Shown: one piece after another, positions 1-13,300 of the stretch | Numbering within the stretch: position 1 is the first letter of the stretch | Layout of the letters: the number at the start of each line of letters is the position of its first letter | NCBI GenBank assembly: GCA_947652115.1 | Contig: OX393570.1 | Coordinates: forward strand, 21,376,175 to 21,440,174 | DNA: 64,000 bases | Reading direction: 5' to 3' | From: Blastomussa wellsi | Lineage: Eukaryota > Cnidaria > Anthozoa > Scleractinia > Plerogyridae | Translations under genes and position numbers: made by a program | Notes under the pieces: model-generated | Seen by the model: only the letters and a program-made list of their open reading frames with translations | Databases searched by the model: none | Told to the model about the DNA's origin: nothing

Positions 1-934
1 TTTTCTTTTGTCAATGTTATATTTCTAACAGATATATTATAAAAGGACATTGTATGCTTGTCAAACGTAATCAAAAGCAATTCAAACGTTCATTCAGGTG
101 AGACAATGATATGCAACTATGTAAGAAGTGGATTTTGACTTATATTGGCATTAGCTAGGCCATCTCAGAAAACAAAATATTATCAACTTTGTTTTTACTC
201 ACAAAAGCCCGTCGAAGATGCGCCAGGGAACATTTAATAGAGCTTTACGTTTGCAAAGAAACCTCCTTGTTGTCTTTTTGCTTTCTTGATTTGTAAATAC
301 GTGTGGTTCGGAAATAATATAGTGATGGAAAGACGGATTTGTCGTATAAAACAAAAAAAACACTTTGAGAATCAAAATGGCTTCCTTCAACAGTACACAC
401 GTGGTCCCGCTGGTCAGCGAATTGACGGCTCAATGTTGGCTGGTATCACTGTTAAGCCGAGGAGGGGGACTCAAGTGGGGGCGGGTGGAAGCATAGCCGG
501 GGTATTTGAACAGAGCTGATATTTTCTATTCAAATGCCCTGCCCCAGGACATTCGTGGATGGCCAAGAATCACTGTAAGTCAATAAAATGTTGCTAGAAA
601 GTCCACTATAAAGGTCAAAAGTCCCCACCACGGGACGATAACTGTCAAATCCCTCACTCGGCCTCGCCTCCGCTGATTTCTGTTTCGTAAACGTTAACGG
701 TCGATGCCATTTTTTAAGGGACAGACAGGCAGACATGTTTTATTTGGAGTCTTATACAAGGGTCGGTACAAAATTTTGACCCCCTCCCCCCAATTGGACC
801 CCCTTCTGGACCTCCGTAATTTTCTGGACCCCAATATGGACCCCCTACTTTTCATCGAGAAAGTACAAGCCCCCGTCTTTTTAGGTAATTTAAGTGTACG
901 ATAAGTAATTCTCATCGTAAATGTGCTAACGACA

Positions 935-1085
935 AAGGGATTTTAAAACGACTATTCTGATTGGACTCCCTTTGTTTGATTTCAGCGAATCAAATCATGT
1001 GTCCACAGAGACACTTGTTCCTCGTGCACAGGCCCAGCCGGCTAAGAGGGACAAGCGGCTCTGGGGACGAGAATGAGTTCCTTCT
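935..1085. repeat. Dispersed repeat, copy 1 of 3
   Basis: A block with the pieces gattggactccctttgttt, aatcaaatcatgtgtcc and gacaagcggctctgggg recurs, diverged, at about 25285-25500 (a fold-back form with both arms) and reversed at about 34165-34300. This points to a non-autonomous element with long imperfect inverted arms. No coding capacity is visible. The boundaries are approximate. Confidence 0.6.
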
Positions 1086-2016
1086 TATTACAGTCGGCGT
1101 TCGTTGATTTAAAGAAAACTTACCTTTAAAGTGGTTACTCGAAAGGCGTACTTTCGTACTTTGTTATAACATTAATGATGTTTTGAACAGACAAAAGAAC
1201 AGGTCTGCTGAACCTATCACCGCTGTTCCAAAGACCATTGTTCCAAAGAAAGATGTCTCAAGTCTTGCCTTTTTTTTTGGTTTCCAAAGCGAAGTTCTTG
1301 CACGACGTGTTAAATTTTGTGTCAGAAAATTTTATTGATTTGTCAATCTTAAAGTTATTTTTCAAAACACTTGTAGGGTTAAGTCCTTCTTTTCGATTAT
1401 TTCCATACAAAGATCGTTTTAGCCGCTCTCAAAGATCTAAAGTAGTATACAAGGCTCCAAGCGCTGTCTATCGATAATGTTTGTAGCCGCCGTTTGTTTT
1501 CTTTTCCTTCTGGGCGTGTGATTCGTGATTGGTAGAAACCGCCGCGGAACTGCTCCTATTTCCCCCGGGGTACCTATCACCACCTAGTTAGTCCAGTTGT
1601 ACTCGTGTCTCAAAATATATAGTCATAGCAAACAAATTCATCGTTAAAGCACATTAAAGTAATGTGGGTAACGGGGAATGTGATCTGGAAAGTTGATTAC
1701 ACTCTTATTTTTTTATATAAGAACGTTCAACATTGTAGCTGAGGCTTAACGTTCTTATATATTTTACTATTTGATACATAAATAAGGAAACCTCTCAAAG
1801 TGTATTTTACTTGCGCCACTTGCTCTGATGCCACGTTAAAGATGTCGCGCCCTCCAACACTGTCTAAATTTGGCTTTAAAAAGCATTGAACATAGAGGTT
1901 AATTTACCAAATTTTGTTGCAAAAACGCCGCGGGGGCTTCCGCCGTTTGGGGGGCTAGGCGCTACGCCGCGGGGGCTTGCCATCTTTTATACTGAAATAT
2001 TATAAAAAATTGGCGG

Positions 2017-2110
2017 ATTGGCCTGGTAGTGTAGTGGTAGTGTAATGGTGAAATAGGGATGTTGGGATGTCAGATGTTCAGGGTCCAATTCTGGTCCTTG
2101 ATAAATGATT
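2017..2110 (+). repeat. tRNA-like SINE head, degenerate
   Basis: The stretch contains an A-box-like tagtgtagtggt and, about 55 bases on, a B-box-like ggtccaattctgg, the spacing of an internal RNA polymerase III promoter. The acceptor arms do not pair, so I call it a SINE fragment and not a tRNA gene. Confidence 0.4.
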
Positions 2111-2543
2111 TTTCTTTTTCGTGTGGGTAAAAAAATTCGATAGCCCAAAAAAAAGTGTCGAAGAAAGGGCATCGACCATTTACGAAACGGAAACGTGCCT
2201 CTCCTCCCTCCCCCTCACGGGGTTAACATTGATTAAAGGGACTGATCGTTTATTGCGTCCCAAGGGGGGCCGGTGGTTGTTAAAAAAGTGTGGTGTTTAT
2301 AAAATGTACCCCTCTTCGCAACTCTAATTTTAAAAAGTGTACTCCCCCTTCTGACCATGTTTTAAATAATGCACAATTCTTTTCTTCGTTCCTCATACAT
2401 ACATAGTTTTATCCTATTTTTTAATATCTCTTTTATCTTTTCTCTCGTTTATTGTTTGTATTTTGCACCTTGTTCGTAATTTAGCTGTCCGAACGACGCT
2501 CTTAACGGACAGCTTTAACGTCTCAGATGCCATTAACCTGGGT

Positions 2544-2580
2544 CAGAAGCCTATCACCTAGTCTAGGTGATAGGCTTCTG
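2544..2580. repeat. Perfect 37-bp palindrome
   Basis: Two perfect 18-base arms (cagaagcctatcacctag and its reverse complement) surround a single T. It could be a relic of abutting inverted termini of a transposon. Nothing coding is adjacent. Confidence 0.85.
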
Positions 2581-3129
2581 CCTGGATACAATCCCGCCAT
2601 GTTTCCAGCAAGTTGCAAGTCGATTTTGTTCGTAAATCCGCGCACAAAAAGTTTATTTTTTATTCTTTTTTTCTGTCAGGCCGTCTACTAAATGCGCACC
2701 GTTTTTAAACTAGACGACTTTATCGTCTCTATGAGAACTAGCCTGAACGGAAGATACACAAAAAATGAACTGAACCGAACGCGACGACAAATATTTGAAG
2801 ATATATACAATTATATCAAAACAAAAACGACAAAATAAGAAAAAAATAAACTCTCGCGGCCACACTTTTCAATGTTTATTTACAATGGTTTAAAAGTTTT
2901 AACAAGCAGCCATATAAAACGAGGTGAGTAGTCTAATTGTCTTAGAAAACACTTTAAAAATCAGTAAAAATAATAGCAACAAATCAAGAATATTCGGTGT
3001 TTTAGTCCAAAAATATTTGATTTATAATTCACCACGCGTGTCTACTACAATTTTGAATTTGAAAAAAAGAATAGATGTAAAACACCACAAACGACGGTAT
3101 TTACTAACAACTACGGCATTGCACTGCAT

Positions 3130-3505
3130 ACCGTTCCACTGGTCCTCTGGTGTAGCAGTTGCTATTGTTTTGTGGGCTAGGGGCATTGTTCCTGTTGTTT
3201 GTTATATTTGTTCTACTGGTCCTCTAGTGTAGCAGTTGCTATTGTTTTGGGGGCTAGGTGCTTTGTTCCTGTCGTTCTACTGGTCCTCTAGTGTAGCAGT
3301 TGCTATTGTTTTGGGGGCTAAGTGCATTGTTCCTGTTATTTGTTCTACTGTTCTACTGGTCATCTAGTATAGCAGTCATTATTGTTTTGTGGGATAGGTG
3401 CATTGTTACTGTTCTTTCGTTCTACACGTTCTCTAGTGTAACAGTTGCTATTGTTTTGCGGGCTTAAAGAGGTATTGCTCCTGTTGTTTGTTCTATTGTT
3501 CACTC
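3130..3505. repeat. Minisatellite, about five 65-80 bp units
   Basis: Units carry the core cctctagtgtagcagttgct followed by attgttttg and a variable tail containing cattgttcctgtt. A single diverged unit occurs far away at about 16965-17045, in an intron of the CH-ankyrin gene, so the unit is also dispersed. The open frames here are repeat artefacts. Confidence 0.8.
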
Positions 3506-4347
3506 GAAGGGTAGCGAGGACGAGCGAGCTATTCATGTGAGACAAAACGAGAGCTGCTACCCGACCCTCTGTCTGAACTAAAAAGTATTATTTACGCTAC
3601 TAAATACGGAGCAGTTAGTAAACCCGCTCCCTAGCTTCTTCATATATCTTTGAACAAATTTTCCTGTCAACTAATCACAAAACTTCACACGCGAGCAGAC
3701 CCAAAGTTGTCACGCAAGTTTGTAGTCACGTGGTTACGCCATGTTATTAGCAAACATTGCGGGCTGGGCCTATTCTGGTGTCCCTGTTCACAGCGGAACT
3801 TTTAACTTGTATCTCGCGTTCCTCTGGCCGAGAGAGCTATTTGCCCGTGGGTTTTTCTCAGACAATTCATCGCAGCATAACAAACGGCATCGTTAAAGCC
3901 ACTACACGCAATCTCTTTTTTATCTCGCTGACGTCCAGGAAGAGCTTCCAAACTACTACCGCTCGATTAACTTGCCGCTCCTTTTCTGATTGGTGGAAGC
4001 ATCAGAGGCAAGTGACCACCCCCAATGGCTGGTAAAGCAGGCTGGGATCGCCCCATTTGAAACTGTGACGTAGATAGTGGTTGATTCTTGACCTTTTTGG
4101 TAATAGCTCGTACCAGATCTCTAGCGTGCTTGAGACTGTAGGCTGGAAAATAATGACGAATGTCGTCAAATTCTGATCAGTGAAATCGGTATGACAAAAG
4201 CGCCCGATTGTTATAATACAGGAGAAACAGACATTTTAGGTGTGCGGAAGTTGGGAGGAAGTTGGGAAGTGGAGCGGGAAGGGGGCTGCGGCTTCAAAAA
4301 CCCCGCGGAATAAAGAGTACCCCTTCCCCGGATACGACGGTTTTCAT

Positions 4348-7300
4348 TCACCAACCTTTTAATCTCGCCTTAATTTCTTCGCTGAAGTAGCCGCATTCAA
4401 TCCACTCCTCAAAGTCGGAGATAAAGTCGAAGGCGGTAAGTCCTACAAGAAACAACAAAACGAGAATGATTGCTACAACCTCAGCTACTAACCGTTTAAA
4501 ATGCGTATCGAAATTGGGCTATTGATAAGGGAAGAAGGCAAGAACGTACCTTGTAGATTTCTCGACCTTACATTAGCACCTGTTTAAAACAAAAGTACAT
4601 TTTAATTGAGTGGCAAGTTTCTAAAAGTCAAATTCCAAGGAACATTATGGTCATAGGCGTACGAGAGCCGGGGGGCCAGGCGAGGCTGTAGCCATCCACC
4701 CCGTTTCAAAAATTTTCGACATTTTTTAGGCAAAACGCTCAGAATTCGGGCAAAGGCAGTCGAAATTTTTGGCGCTTGTATACCGGTTTAATGCTAACCC
4801 ATTCGAGAATTGCGTATTTTTTTTTTGGGGGGGGGGGGGGGGGCAGGAAGGTTACAGAACCCCAAGTCCGAAGGTGCCCGTACGCCAATGATTTTGACAG
4901 CACTCTTAAAACTGTTTAAACCAAACTGACACGAACATTTAATTAAGGTAGTTTTAAACGAGTCATTTACGCATAATCACAGCAACAGAAATGACAATCA
5001 ACTTTCAGTCTAACAGGAAACAAAGCAACATTCATCAAAATACGCAAACATGATTTACACCCGAAACAATTACGTAGAGCTAATTTAGTCGGCCACTCAT
5101 CAAATATTAACATCACAAAGCAAGTTGATCGGGAATATTCTCACAGGATGAAAATAGGCCCCTCTCTTTGGGCATGCTGTAACACCGCAGAGACTGAAGA
5201 GTAGCCTTTTTAACATCATCTTTAGAACTTAAAGTATTCGCAAACTACAATAAAGAATTTGCGTGCCGCTTACCATGATTTAGCAAAAGACTGGCAGCAT
5301 AAAGATTGTTTGATTGAGTGGCGTAAAACAACGGACTACACAGATCATCGTTCATGGCATCCACATCAGCATCAAATGACAACAGCAGCTCTAACAGATC
5401 TGAAGAGTTTGACAGGCCGGCTGTCAGATGCAGCGCCCTGCAAAGTGATAAGTTAAACATGAAAACATTTGGGGCGATGAAAATGATATTTTAGAACTGT
5501 TGCAAACTTGCAACAGCACCTCCCATAAAACAAACACACAAACGAACGGGGGCTATATCTTTGAAGATTTAAATTTGCAAGGTATCCCTAAAGCTTGAAT
5601 TCATTTCCATCCCTTAAAGGTACCGATTCTTTCTGATTATTAAACACTTTTATGTGGGACGCCCTCATGACTTTAGATTCCACCTCTCGGCGCCAGGCAA
5701 TTTTTGCGAGTAGCAATTGATTATACAATACTAACAATACATTTTATTTATTCTCCCAAATGGGTTTTTCAGAATTAATTTACATCGATTGCACATGTAT
5801 CGTCAGGGGCGTTGGTGTAAGTGCTTACCCTGTGACACAGGACTTGTTTCATTTTCCACTTTGTTAGTGATTAGTGGAAGAAACTCGTGCAGAATGCTCT
5901 AAAGTATCATAGCAGTGGTTGTCACAATAACGACGGTATTCTACGATCACTCGTTACATTTTGCCCCATCACTGCTAAAAGTTTTCTTTATTCCTGGACG
6001 ACCCAATCTGCGAAATACCACATTGATTCAAAAGTATTAAAACGCACAAAAAACCTATTGTGAAGGACTTACGTATTTCCTCCAGGGTAAGAAGGATTTA
6101 CCGAAGCGCCCTTTTCTAAAAGGAATCTGACCGTCTCCACACGATTGGCACTAGACAACAACAGAGAAAAAGAAAGCACCATAATCACTGCGTTCCTCAT
6201 CGATTCATTACAATATTATGTATTAAAAGTGTGTTGCATTCTCTCAGCTTGTCACGTTATCTTTCTTCGCCATTCATTCGTGCATTCTTTCCACGCCTAT
6301 CAAGAAATCTTTTCCAATTCGTCAGAATCCTTCCCTTAAAATTTCTCGTAAGGAGCACAAACGTTGTCTGTTTAGAAGGTTATTTTGCGGAATGTTTCTT
6401 ACCAAGGGACCTCTCCAAGGAGGATCTTATGCACAAGTAAATCTGTTTCTTTCTCTTTAAATTCGAACTTGTTTTCCGCCAACCTAAAACAAACACATGG
6501 AAATTATCACTGTATACTAAGCAAGGCAACTTAGACAGCTACCTATATTAACTAACACTTTAAAAATGGTTTGTGCATTTTGAAAAAATTTGCCTACATT
6601 TCTCCAATTCGTCATGTGTTATCCATCTAAATCTTCTTCATCTTGCTCATTTTTGGTTAAGTATTTTGGTGTTTTTCTTCTTTAGTAAACAATTATTTTT
6701 AGGTTTTCTGCATTTTTAGAGAAATTTAGTTCATCACAAAAATTGATTCAAAACATCGTGTCGTAACGCCTTCACGTTTCTTATGTTAACAATCCTATGT
6801 ACTGGCAAACCTTACTGCAATCGTGCTTAGACCATTCAAAACTCAAAATCCCTGCATACCATTTCGCGCAGTCAAGGAAATCGTTAGCCACTGACAAATG
6901 AAGAAGACTGGGCGGAGTTTTCTGCAATGGTGAACGTAACCTTGATCAGCACATAGAATGTTACGCTTACAGGTAATACAATGGCGCTTGTATCGTGGAA
7001 TTTATAGGTCACCACATCTCTCACATAACGATAAAATTGGCCGACTGCGTCTCACCGAAATGGTTAAATAAGTTTACATGCATATTTTGTCAAAATACCT
7101 CATTCTCTATCTCTAAATTTTGCTTGATGCTGCCCTCAGTGTCAAACAACAGCAGAGCTTCAATGGCGTCTACTCGACCTTGCATGGCGCTACAGTGAAT
7201 CGGCATCAAATCCTAAGATCACCAAAAGAAACCAACTGATAAAAAAATACAATAAACTATGCCCGCGATGTTTATTAGTCAGTAAAGTTGCTTAGCAACA

Positions 7301-10300
7301 CGACATCATGGTTTTCACACTGTGCTGACAATGACAACTTTCGAAGGGACGAATAACTAAGAATGTATAGCTCTCCATGCGATAAGTTTTTGTCAGTTAT
7401 TCAGAATAAAACAAAAGTCGTATAAATAATCTCGTGATACTTACTCGATTGTTTCGGATGTTGAGTGGAGCCTCTTTCATCAGCTGCACAGAAAAAAAGA
7501 AAAAAAAAAGAATTAATTTTTCAAATTGAAGCACAACCAAATAAAAATGTGAAGCAGAAACAGACCTAAAGTTGCGTAAGCAGAACCTCTATTTTGTGTC
7601 ATGGTCGACAAGAGATTCTCGAAACCCGAAACTCTTGAGAATGCCTACAGTGAAACAGAAATCGCATTTTTCACACGGCGAATTTTGTTACATCACGTCC
7701 TTTTCTTACCTTTCGACTGGATTCTAGAGGAGAAACAAAGGCTCGTAGTTTGAATTTTTTTTCGATTCTCCGGCTGTAATGTGTGTGATATAGCAACTGG
7801 GAATGTTGCTGCTGTAATTTGAATTGGCCAACCACTACCTCTCAGAACGAGGCACGACAGATTGGAACAATAGCGACAGTTTAAATTTACAACAGAAAAA
7901 ATAGTGAGTGATAAATCTATGGTTCGAAGGTGTATGTTTGGGAGTGCTGTGGCTATTCTCACCATCTTTTCAATGCATTCCAAGTCCGTTGGCTCTCCGC
8001 TTTCACCGTAGCATTTGACATGCAGTGGAGTGTTACCGTCTTGGTCTTCACTGTCTATGTTCGATCCTGCCTCGAGAAGGAGCTGCACAAATAAAAATAA
8101 AAATGCATATTAAAGCAGGATAAAATTGGAGAACTTTTGTAACAATAAAAGACAAATTTTAAGTCTTTATTCAGTTAGTAGAACGGAGTAGAATTTACTA
8201 GATAACCAGGCGCAAAAGTCCCACAGTAACGACAGAACCAAAAAGTGCACTTGTAAGGAGCACTGAAGTGTACGGTTCCACCATGACTATAAATTGTCTG
8301 GGTTCAAGATTTTGAAATTAAGTTGAAGTAGAAGACGCATCTGATAACTGTAAGCAAACTTGTCAATTTTCAAAGTTTTCCTCTCTCCCTACCCCCCACC
8401 CACCCCACCCCCGTTCAGAATAGAAAAAGATAAGTAGGCACACCAGGAATGTGTATACCTCGACTGTTGCCGCATCTTTGGCTCTGTGCAAGGGCGTGGC
8501 TCCTTTGTAGTCCAAGATGTTGACATCTACTCCCTCAGATAGCAAGGTCTGGAAACAATAAAGAGTGTACGTGCGCATGATTAAATGCCAATCTTTTCTT
8601 CAAAAGGGCCGTGCTTATGGACTATCTGTCGGAGCTTGAAAATTCGAATCGATCGCTTTTCGTTTGCGCTTTGCAAATGTATTTATTGTGCAAATCCTTC
8701 GGAAGACTAATGACCGTTTAGTTAGCGCGTTCAACTCCGGATCGGATATATGTTCGGTTGGAGCCTTGCTAGTTGTGTTTTTGGGCAAGGCATTCTTCTC
8801 TCGGGGTGCCTCGCCAAGGAAAACCACTGTGTATCAGCAAAATATTGGAATAAGCAAACCAAACTCCTGAGTTAGCCTAAAATGGACTAGCATCCCATCT
8901 AGAGGTACAGCTAACATGCTACGGAAACCTGAGTTTACTAATTTGCCTCAGCTCTTTCAACTATCTTCAAATTTTCTCCGACATAATCATTTGTAGAAAG
9001 AAAATAAAGATTAAGATTTACGTCGTATACCAGTCACCAAATGTACCTTAATAACCGGTATTGCTCCAAAGAACGAGGCGGTATGTAGTAGCGTGCTGCC
9101 GCTAACACACCTGCAATGAAAATAAATCAAAATAAAATACACAGTTTAACGCCGCTACTAAGAATACATCAGAGCTTACAAGTACAAAGCTTACCAACTT
9201 CTGTTCAATCGAGGAAACAAGTTCCAGATGATGACGAAATCCCGCCTCCGAGATAGGACTGAGCCCACGGTATTCGAGCCTAAAGTTGCTAAGCAACATG
9301 ACGTATTTACCCGCACGATTACATTCGGTGTATTCGCGAGCTCTCGCGCTTGTGTTTGATTGGATAACTGATAAGTCGGTAATTCCTCGAGTGCTACAAC
9401 GAAGATTTGACAAAACTGGCAATTCTTCATCCGACTGTTTTGTGCTATAAACATCAATGCAGGAACTACGCGCTACACTCAGTGCGTGTGCTGTATTTGA
9501 CTGCCGTGGCTGTTTTCTCAGGCTACCGTTGGATACAGGTTTTGGCATGTTTGCCGTCGGTTACAAGTTTTTCCTTTGAGTTTATATCGCTATTTGAAGA
9601 TTATCTTAACGGATAATTGATCACACCATTCGTACAGTAATGAGTTATACAACAAATAGTGTTATAACCTGGAAAGTAAATACTTTTGGCGAGTACCTGC
9701 TTCTCACGCTGACCATCATATTTTCTTTTCTGTGGTGAGCGTCTATCAGTGCAGTGAGTTTGTCAATATTTCCTGATATGAGTTGAGGAACAAGTTCGTG
9801 CCACTCTTTATACTTATCTGAAAAAGAAATTTAGTCTTTGACCAAGGAGCAGTGAAGTTTTGACGAGAGTATCCAATCAGAATCAACAGCAAAGATGTGT
9901 AAGAATGGTGACATGGGCGGTATTTACCTTCTAAGAATTTTTTGAGTTCATAATGACGCATCAGATCAAACGCTGTTTTACTGCTCTTGTTACGCTTCAT
10001 GACATCGGCTCCCCATTCGATAAGAAGCTGTCGATCAAACAGTCAATCGGTTAAATAATCAAGCTATTAATCAATGAATCAATCATTCATTTGCTCATTA
10101 ATTCAATTAATCAACCAATCAATCAATCTGACATTCATCCATCAGTCAGTCAGTCAGTCAGTCACACTGTCTCTCTGTCTGAAGGTCTGTCCGGCTCTTT
10201 GCCTGTCTTTCTTTATGTGATGTGGATAGTTTCGGAAAACCCGTTCGACGATACTCTGAAACTCAACTAAGACCTATGCAGCGATATGATTCCCTGAGAA

Positions 10301-13300
10301 TAGCGACTTTAAAGTAGTTATATATGAATTGACTGCGTATGTTGGGGGAGGGGAAAAACTTCTTGAGGCGAGAAGGAAAAAATTCAGAGATGGTAGCCAA
10401 GATCGACTGCGGTATAAGTACTTGTGCGTAGGAAAGGTAAGACAGCATGGAGCTGATTGGCTGACAATCGGTGAACACGTGCAGACTAATCCTTGATTGG
10501 TTGTTATGCAAGAGGGGGAATCACGCCAATAGCAGCTTGGCGGGAAGAGCACTTGCGAGCAGGGGGCGTGATATCATTGTGCTACACATTAACTCCAGTT
10601 TATGGTCAAACAAAAACATCCAAATCAAAACACTGCATTTGTAGTCTGTTAGTGAATATGGCAACAAAAATTGGAGGACATTGTTTGTTTCACAATAAAA
10701 AATACTGAGACATCAACGACTGTCCTTTTATTACCTGACAGATTTCCTTCTGTAAACTTTCTGTAGCAAGAAAAAAGGGCGTGTTATGGTGATTATTAGC
10801 AATGTCAATGTCAGCTCCATTCTCCAGCAGATACAATACAATATCCTGCAGAGATCATAAAACACAATATTAACGGCAAGCACTCTAGTGCTAAAAACAT
10901 CTTTACGGTTACGCTACATTCTGTAACAGCCGTCGCACCGTTATTCGCATGTTATTCGTTATATTATTAGTTAATTAACTTGGTGGGCATCTTTGTAAGT
11001 TTTTTAACGTCTTAGCCAATCAAAGCAGCTTTGGGACACGACTACTTTGAAATCTCCGCATCCCAGAAAAGTTTGGTCCACAAAAATGGAAAACGACTTG
11101 ATGGAAATATGTCACAATCTTATCCAGTGGGAACTGCAACGCACTGTGGCTGTAACATGATTTACATTATTGTAATATGACTTACAAAGTGTCCATGTCT
11201 GCAGGCCATGTGCAGAGCTGTGTTGCCTGAACCGTGCTCCTTTGACTTGATGAAACTCTTGTCAGCGTAAAAGAAAGCCACCTGTCGCAAGTAAAATCAA
11301 TCACTCAATCAATCGATCGATCAATCAGTCAGTTAGTAATTCAATCAATCGATCGACCAATCTCTTTCAGCGCTATGGTTTCTACAATAATAAGCAAAAA
11401 ACTGCTTCTCACCCCCTGGATGGGGCACCTCTTCAAGACGGACAACTGGTGTTGGACACTGTTCGCTGTTTTTCAGTCATTTTACATGTACTGTACTGTA
11501 TCTTAACTCTCTATTAGCCGGGCACCCCTCCAAGACGGACAACTGGTGCTGGACACTGTTCGCTGTTTTTCAGTCATTTTACACGTACTGTACTGTATCT
11601 ATAAACTGTCTATTAGCCGGGCACCCCTCCAAGACGGACAACTGGTGCTGGACACTGTTCGCTGTTTTTCAGTCATTTTACACGTACTGTACTGTATCTA
11701 AACTCTCTGTTAGCCGGGCACCTCTCCAAGACGGACAACTGCTGTTGGACCCTGTTCGCTGTTTTTCAGCCATTTTACATGTACTGTACTACGGGGGATG
11801 TCAACTCTAAGAATAGCTGTTTCGGGAGAAAAACAAAATTTTTCCGGGAGACATGAAGTACTGGGAAGTACTTGGGAATTTCTCCCAAATATTCGGGATG
11901 GTAGTCCAGATTCCCGGGAGGACTTTTATTTACACACCGTACTGCTCAAACAGCGTTTGTTAGAGCTGTCACCCCCCGTCTGTACTGTATCTAAATTCTC
12001 TATTAGCCGGGCACCTCTCCAAGACGGACAACTGGTGCTGGGTATCTAATCTCCCTATAAGCCGGACACCTCCCCAAGGCGGAAAACGTGTTGGTTCTTG
12101 TACACTGTCTTTCGGTCATTTTACTTTCCTATGCCCGCTATAAGCAGGATACGTCTCTGAGACGGAAATTTGGTGCTGGTCCCAATGGTGTCCGTAATAG
12201 AAAGAGATGGCGTACAAACTGAATTCGTATGTAGCTTAACGTACCAGTTTTTGCACCGTGTCCAGTTCTCCTGTCTTTGCTGCTTTGAACAGCAATCTCT
12301 GACACTGCAGTGTCGTGCCTGGAAATATCTGGTAGAGGAACCTTGGGAGAAAAAGAGAAAAGCAAAAATTATTTATTTGCCAGCCCCATCCTCGCAGTCT
12401 CAGCTGCTCAAATCATCGAGTGAGCAAAACGGACCACATGCAATTTGTGAAACAACGCTGCCCTTTACACTGTAGGCGCAGTGCAGACATACAGAAATCT
12501 AAAAATCCGGAAATCCGCGCATCGCAACGGCCCAGTGGAACACGATTAGAAAGGCTACCTAGCTTCTAACCTCGGCAGATTTAATATAAAAGCTTCACAT
12601 TTGACTTACCAGGATCCAGCCTTCAACGTTTTATTTCGTGACGAACTTTCAAAGTATATCTGAAGTGTGAAGAGAACAATGTGATGTATTATCGAATATA
12701 TACTGTTGACAAAGTGTATGGAAAGAAATACCGTGCCTTGATCACAGGACACCCAGCAATAACTGTTTGATTTTATTTAACAGTTCTTCATAAATGGCAT
12801 TCAGTAGCAAATGAGGATGATAAACGTTAACCATGGCCGCAATCAATGAAAATGAACAGTCCAAAATCATTGTGAAAAAAATGAAAATGCGAATGCTTTG
12901 AGTTTTGAATGGGGAAGACCGTATTACAAAAAAATGCTGTAAGTGGTAACATTTAGTGACTAGTAACATAATCTTTTTGTCTTTATCCAAATGTAACTGC
13001 AAAGGTGTAGAAAGCAATTATGTTTTTTAATTAGTAATTTGGCTACGTCTTAGATAAGCTGAGTTAATTGACTTCAGCGAGGTACTCCAAATCAGAAACC
13101 AAGAGTGGAGGATGGGGGAGGGGTGTGTGAGTAACACCGGTTATTTGCTGCGCTTGCACTTGGCACAGATTGCATATTTCCCGCGCTTGGCACGCAGTGG
13201 CTGCAATCATGCTGGGTCTCAAGGTCTCAATACCAGAATTTTTCAGTTTTCTAGTTTTAAAGATCAATTTTACCTCATATTTTGAATTATCGCCGCTTAT

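Larger units (their letters stand above)
1..4347. other. Intergenic, repeat-rich, no gene seen
   Basis: I find no exon with protein-family character on either strand. The stretch holds part of a dispersed repeat (about 935-1085), a degenerate tRNA-like SINE head (about 2017-2110), a perfect 37-bp palindrome (2544-2580) and a tandem repeat of 65-80 bp units (3130-3505). Short open frames here are low-complexity or repeat-derived. The last exon of the minus-strand CH-ankyrin gene begins at 4348. Confidence 0.6.

Noticed and set aside
9102..9548. 148-codon minus-strand open frame
   Set aside because: It covers a dispersed repeat with relatives elsewhere in the window and overlaps the acceptor side of a supported ankyrin exon.
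11425..12165. CRISPR-like regular repeat array
   Set aside because: Units are contiguous, about 98 bp, with no unique spacers, and lie in an animal intron.
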